9,039 nt of DNA. Source: Halanaerobiales bacterium. Its GTDB lineage: Bacteria > Bacillota > Halanaerobiia > Halanaerobiales > JADQBU01. The notes below the pieces were generated by a model that worked only from the letters and a program-made list of their open reading frames with translations, was not told the DNA's origin and ran no database searches. The translations under genes were made by a program, and so were the position numbers. The stretch lies in contig JADQBU010000228.1 in the NCBI GenBank assembly GCA_016278435.1, positions 1 through 9,039 of the forward strand. The letters run 5' to 3'. This document shows positions 6,659 to 9,039 of the stretch, piece by piece (within the stretch, counting starts at the first letter, position 1; each line of letters begins with the position of its first letter).

Positions 6659-7651
6659 ATTATAGTTAATAAAATAGGCAAGACTATTGAACAGGCCGAT
6701 TCCCGGCTTAGTATTAGAGAAAGAATAAGAAAATGGCCCGAACTGGGTGCATTAATGGCTTTTCTGATTATATTTGTTACTTTTTCCTTATTATCCAGTA
6801 AATTTGCCAGCCTACATAACCTGGCCAGTATCCTGACAGTTACATCTGAGCTGGGAATTATGTCTATTGGCATAGCTTTTTTGATGATTGCCGGAGAATT
6901 TGACCTTTCAGTAAGTAGTGTTTATGCTTTTACAGGGTTTTTATTTATTATATTGGCTAACAGAATGAATTCTGTAGCTGCTTTTTTTATGGCCCTGATG
7001 GTAGCTGCTGTAATAGGCTATATAAATGGCCAGATAACAATTAAAGCAAAAATACCATCTTTCATTGCCACTCTGGGTACAATGATGTTTTTAAGGGGTA
7101 TACTCCTGGGACTAACAGGGGGAAATTCTGTTCTGTATCAAAGTGATAATATTATGCCCCATATTTTAACTGAATACATAACCGGCCATTTCCGACCCTC
7201 ACATATCTGGTTTATAGTACTCATTATTATTATGTCGATCATTTTAAAAAGAACTCCCTATGGAAACTGGGTATTTGCCACAGGGGGAAGTGAAAAGGTG
7301 GCCAGGACGATGGGGGTTAATACCAATAGAGTTAAGATTATTAACTTTATGGTCTGTGCTGTACTGGCTGGATTAGCTGGTATAATTGCGATAACCAGAT
7401 TCCGGCTGGCAAACGCTGCTTTTGGTACCAGAATGGAGCTGGAAGCAATTGCTTCTGCGGTTATAGGTGGAACTCTGATGACTGGTGGCTTTGGTTCGAT
7501 TCTGGGTGCTGCCCTGGGAGCTATTATAATGGGAATGTTGAGGTCGGGTTTAGTTATGGCTGGAGCACCTTCTTACTGGTATGAAGCCTTTGTAGGATTG
7601 ATACTTATAATTGCGGCGACAATAAATCTAAAATTAAGGAATACTGGCTGA
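6659..7651 (+). CDS. Sugar ABC transporter permease (RbsC/FrcC type), probable ATT start
   Basis: Inner-membrane permease of a ribose/fructose-type importer (BPD_transp_2 family), 330 residues from the proposed start, with many hydrophobic segments. Family landmarks are PELGAL just before the first membrane segment, GIAFLMIAGEFDLSVSSV, KIPSFIATLGTMMFLRGI, RTPYGNWVFATGGSEKVARTMG (split here only by description) and AVIGGTLMTGGFGSILGA near the C-terminus. The first in-frame ATG is 6755, but it would remove PELGAL and a charged, coding-like 32-residue leader, and it has only a weak GGTG upstream. Reading from ATT at 6659 keeps both and places a good SD 6 bases upstream. An ATT start is rare; ATA at 6662 or a sequence error in an original ATG are alternatives. 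The stop TGA at 7649-7651 abuts the next gene's SD, so the two are translationally close. Confidence 0.85.
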   Translation: MIVNKIGKTIEQADSRLSIRERIRKWPELGALMAFLIIFVTFSLLSSKFASLHNLASILTVTSELGIMSIGIAFLMIAGEFDLSVSSVYAFTGFLFIILANRMNSVAAFFMALMVAAVIGYINGQITIKAKIPSFIATLGTMMFLRGILLGLTGGNSVLYQSDNIMPHILTEYITGHFRPSHIWFIVLIIIMSIILKRTPYGNWVFATGGSEKVARTMGVNTNRVKIINFMVCAVLAGLAGIIAITRFRLANAAFGTRMELEAIASAVIGGTLMTGGFGSILGAALGAIIMGMLRSGLVMAGAPSYWYEAFVGLILIIAATINLKLRNTG

Positions 7652-7652
7652 G

Positions 7653-7660
7653 GGAGGTGA
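7653..7660 (+). promoter_or_regulatory. Ribosome binding site that decides the ATPase start
   Basis: GGAGGTGA is a near-complete match to the anti-SD sequence. The longest open frame begins at the GTG at 7657, but that GTG is part of this site and cannot also be the start. The next in-frame GTG at 7666 is 5 bases downstream of the site and is therefore preferred. Confidence 0.8.
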
Positions 7661-7665
7661 AATTA

Positions 7666-8427
7666 GTGAAAGAAGAGTACCTGGTAGAAATGAAAAATAT
7701 TAATAAAAATTTTGGTGCTGTAAAGGCTTTAAAAGGTGTTGATTTTATTGTGAAAAAACGGGAAGTTGTAGGGTTACTTGGAGATAATGGAGCTGGCAAG
7801 TCAACCCTGATAAAAATACTATGTGGTGTATTAAAAGCGGACAGTGGTGAAATATTTTTTAATAATAAAGAACTCTCGATATCTTCTCCCTATCAGGCCC
7901 GGGAAAAGGGTATTGAAACTGTTCATCAGGAATTATCCCTGGTTAACACTATGACAATCGCCAGAAATATGTTTCTGGGTAAAGAACCAATCAGGAAAGT
8001 TGGTTTCTTCAGTTTTCTGGATAAAGAAACAATGAACAGAGAGGCCCGGAAAGTTATTGGTGATGTAGGTATCAAGGTCCGTTCACCTGATGAGTATGTA
8101 TCAATACTTTCAGGGGGAGAAAGACAGGCAATAGCTATCGGTAGAGCGATGTACTTTGATGCTAAATTATTGATCCTTGATGAACCTCTGCGGGCTTTAT
8201 CTGTAAAGGAACAGAAAAATGTTCTTGACCATGTTAATCAGGTTAGAGATCAAGGGATTTCTGTAATTTTTATCAGCCACAATGTTTACCACGCTTATTC
8301 TGTAACTGATAGATTTGTCTTACTTAATAAAGGGGAGAAACAGGGAGAGATTTTAAAAGAAGATTCTACTCCAGAAGAAATAGCCGAATTTGTTTCCTCA
8401 GGAGAAAAGTTAAGCAAAATAGTTTAG
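7666..8427 (+). CDS. Sugar ABC transporter ATP-binding protein, single-domain (FrcA-like)
   Basis: Cytoplasmic ATPase that powers the importer with the preceding permease. At 253 residues it has one nucleotide-binding domain, about half the length of the two-domain RbsA type, so it probably works as a homodimer. With the GTG at 7666 as residue 1: Walker A is GDNGAGKST (39-47), the Q-loop is Q88 in VHQELSL, the ABC signature is LSGGERQ (148-154), Walker B is LLILDE with D172 and the catalytic E173, and the H-loop is H205 in FISHNVYH. All catalytic residues are intact. After Walker B the sequence is DEPLRALS where DEPTAALG/S is more usual, so the Thr and part of the D-loop differ. The gene starts 14 bases after the permease stop and ends 39 bases before a terminator, so it closes the transporter operon. 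Confidence 0.92.
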   Translation: MKEEYLVEMKNINKNFGAVKALKGVDFIVKKREVVGLLGDNGAGKSTLIKILCGVLKADSGEIFFNNKELSISSPYQAREKGIETVHQELSLVNTMTIARNMFLGKEPIRKVGFFSFLDKETMNREARKVIGDVGIKVRSPDEYVSILSGGERQAIAIGRAMYFDAKLLILDEPLRALSVKEQKNVLDHVNQVRDQGISVIFISHNVYHAYSVTDRFVLLNKGEKQGEILKEDSTPEEIAEFVSSGEKLSKIV

Positions 8428-8464
8428 ATTATAAGAATTTTTTGTTAAGTTTAATAATTTAAAA

Positions 8465-8494
8465 GGGGGATAGCCCTGGCTATCCCTTGTTTTT
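8465..8494 (+). terminator. Intrinsic terminator after the ABC transporter operon
   Basis: GGGATAGC (8467-8474) pairs perfectly with GCTATCCC (8479-8486) around a CCTG loop, with two possible G-T pairs extending the base. TTGTTTTT follows. It lies about 40 bases after the ATPase stop and ends the transporter unit before the separate promoter of the LacI-family gene. Confidence 0.88.
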
Positions 8495-8552
8495 CAGGCA
8501 TTGTAGCAATTTAAATATTTAGCTAACTTAAAATAATTTTCTGAAAACGGGG

Positions 8553-8581
8553 TTGACTAAATAAATTTTATCTGTTATAAT
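8553..8581 (+). promoter_or_regulatory. Sigma-70/SigA-type promoter of the LacI-family gene
   Basis: TTGACT (8553-8558) and TATAAT (8576-8581) are separated by exactly 17 bases, and TG at 8573-8574 forms an extended -10 element. This is the best promoter in the window. Transcription should begin near 8588, about 35 bases before the ATG, so the regulator is expressed separately from the transporter operon. Confidence 0.88.
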
Positions 8582-8593
8582 TAATTTAAATCT

Positions 8594-8603
8594 TAAACGT
8601 TTA
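8594..8603 (+). promoter_or_regulatory. Probable LacI-family operator
   Basis: TAAACGTTTA is a perfect palindrome with the central CG typical of LacI/GalR-family operators. It begins about 13 bases after the -10 element, so a bound repressor would block the start of transcription. This suggests that the regulator encoded just downstream controls its own gene, and possibly an operon beyond the window. No second full copy is seen before the metabolic or transporter genes. Confidence 0.7.
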
Positions 8604-8621
8604 CGATAGGGGTGTAAATAA

Positions 8622-9039
8622 ATGGCTTTAACGATAAAGGATGTAGCAAAGAAGGTAGGAGTTTCCTATGCCACAGTTTCCCGGGCCTTAAATGACCACC
8701 CGGAAGTAAATGAGGAAACAAGAAAACTAGTTATTAAAACCGCAAATGAGATGGGTTATCAGCCAAATGAAATTGCCAGGGGATTAGTAAAGAAGGTTAC
8801 AAAAACTTTAGGGCTAATGATTCCTGATATAACCAATCCATTTTTCCCGGAAATTGCCAGGGGTGTTGAAGATGCAGCAAGGGAAGAGGGTTATACTGTT
8901 TTTCTTCTCAATAGTAACTGGGATAAGGAGCGAGAATTAAGTAACTTAAATGTGTTATTACAGAAACAGATTGACGGTTTGATAATTGCTCCAGTTCAGA
9001 AAGTCCCGAACATCTTAATAAGGTTTTAAATAAGAAATT
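8622..9039 (+). CDS. LacI-family transcriptional regulator, frame broken near 9000, 3' end outside the window
   Basis: DNA-binding sugar-responsive regulator. Residues 4-23 (TIKDVAKKVGVSYATVSRAL) are the LacI helix-turn-helix, and NEIARGLVKKVT at ~49-60 is the hinge helix. From ~61 (TLGLMIPDITNPFFPEIARG) the first half of the periplasmic-binding-like effector domain begins. Family members have about 330-340 residues, but this frame stops at 9027-9029 after 135 residues. The other frame from 9002 reads SPEHLNKVLNKK without a stop to the window end, and adding one A to the run at 9000-9002 joins the two as QKSPEHLN, as expected for a continuous protein. The gene is therefore either truly frameshifted, which would leave a fragment with DNA-binding domain and little else, or affected by a one-base sequence error. 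The ATG at 8622 follows AGGGGTG at 8608-8614. Confidence 0.88.

Noticed and set aside
7657..7659. GTG at 7657 as start of the ATPase
   Set aside because: It is part of the SD sequence for the gene. The GTG at 7666 has correct spacing and loses only three residues with no conserved role.

Overview
The window looks like a catabolic locus of a low-GC, strictly anaerobic Firmicute-type bacterium. The A/T-rich spacers, strong AGGAGG-type ribosome binding sites, GTG starts and a tungsten/molybdenum aldehyde:ferredoxin oxidoreductase all point that way. The sugar-binding protein has an ordinary cleavable signal peptide and no lipobox. That fits a diderm lineage such as Halanaerobiales, but the assignment is an inference from general character, not a database match.

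All genes lie on the + strand. Positions 1-92 hold the last codons of an upstream gene and its intrinsic terminator. Positions 174-5452 hold four closely spaced metabolic genes: a YtcJ-type amidohydrolase, a D-2-hydroxyacid dehydrogenase of the glyoxylate/hydroxypyruvate reductase type, an aldehyde:ferredoxin oxidoreductase (AOR), and a KDPG/KHG-type aldolase. A clear hairpin-plus-T-tract terminator follows at 5492-5519. Positions 5597-8427 hold a complete three-part ABC sugar importer (binding protein, permease, single-domain ATPase), with a GC-rich hairpin after the binding-protein gene and a terminator after the ATPase gene. Positions 8553-9039 hold a textbook promoter, a LacI-type operator palindrome and the start of a LacI-family regulator. 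Its reading frame breaks at a short A-run close to the window end.

A plausible joint function is uptake and breakdown of a sugar or sugar acid. The importer brings in the substrate. The aldolase cleaves a 2-keto-3-deoxy acid or 4-hydroxy-2-oxoglutarate to pyruvate plus an aldehyde. AOR can oxidise an aldehyde such as glyceraldehyde or lactaldehyde to the acid while reducing ferredoxin. The dehydrogenase can reduce glyoxylate, hydroxypyruvate or a 2-keto sugar acid. The substrate is not determined by the sequence, and no kinase or dehydratase of such a pathway lies in the window.

No new defence, mobile or CRISPR-type system is visible. The points most worth a second look are the permease gene, which appears to start at a non-canonical ATT codon, the one-base frame break in the LacI gene, and the pairing of AOR with the aldolase.
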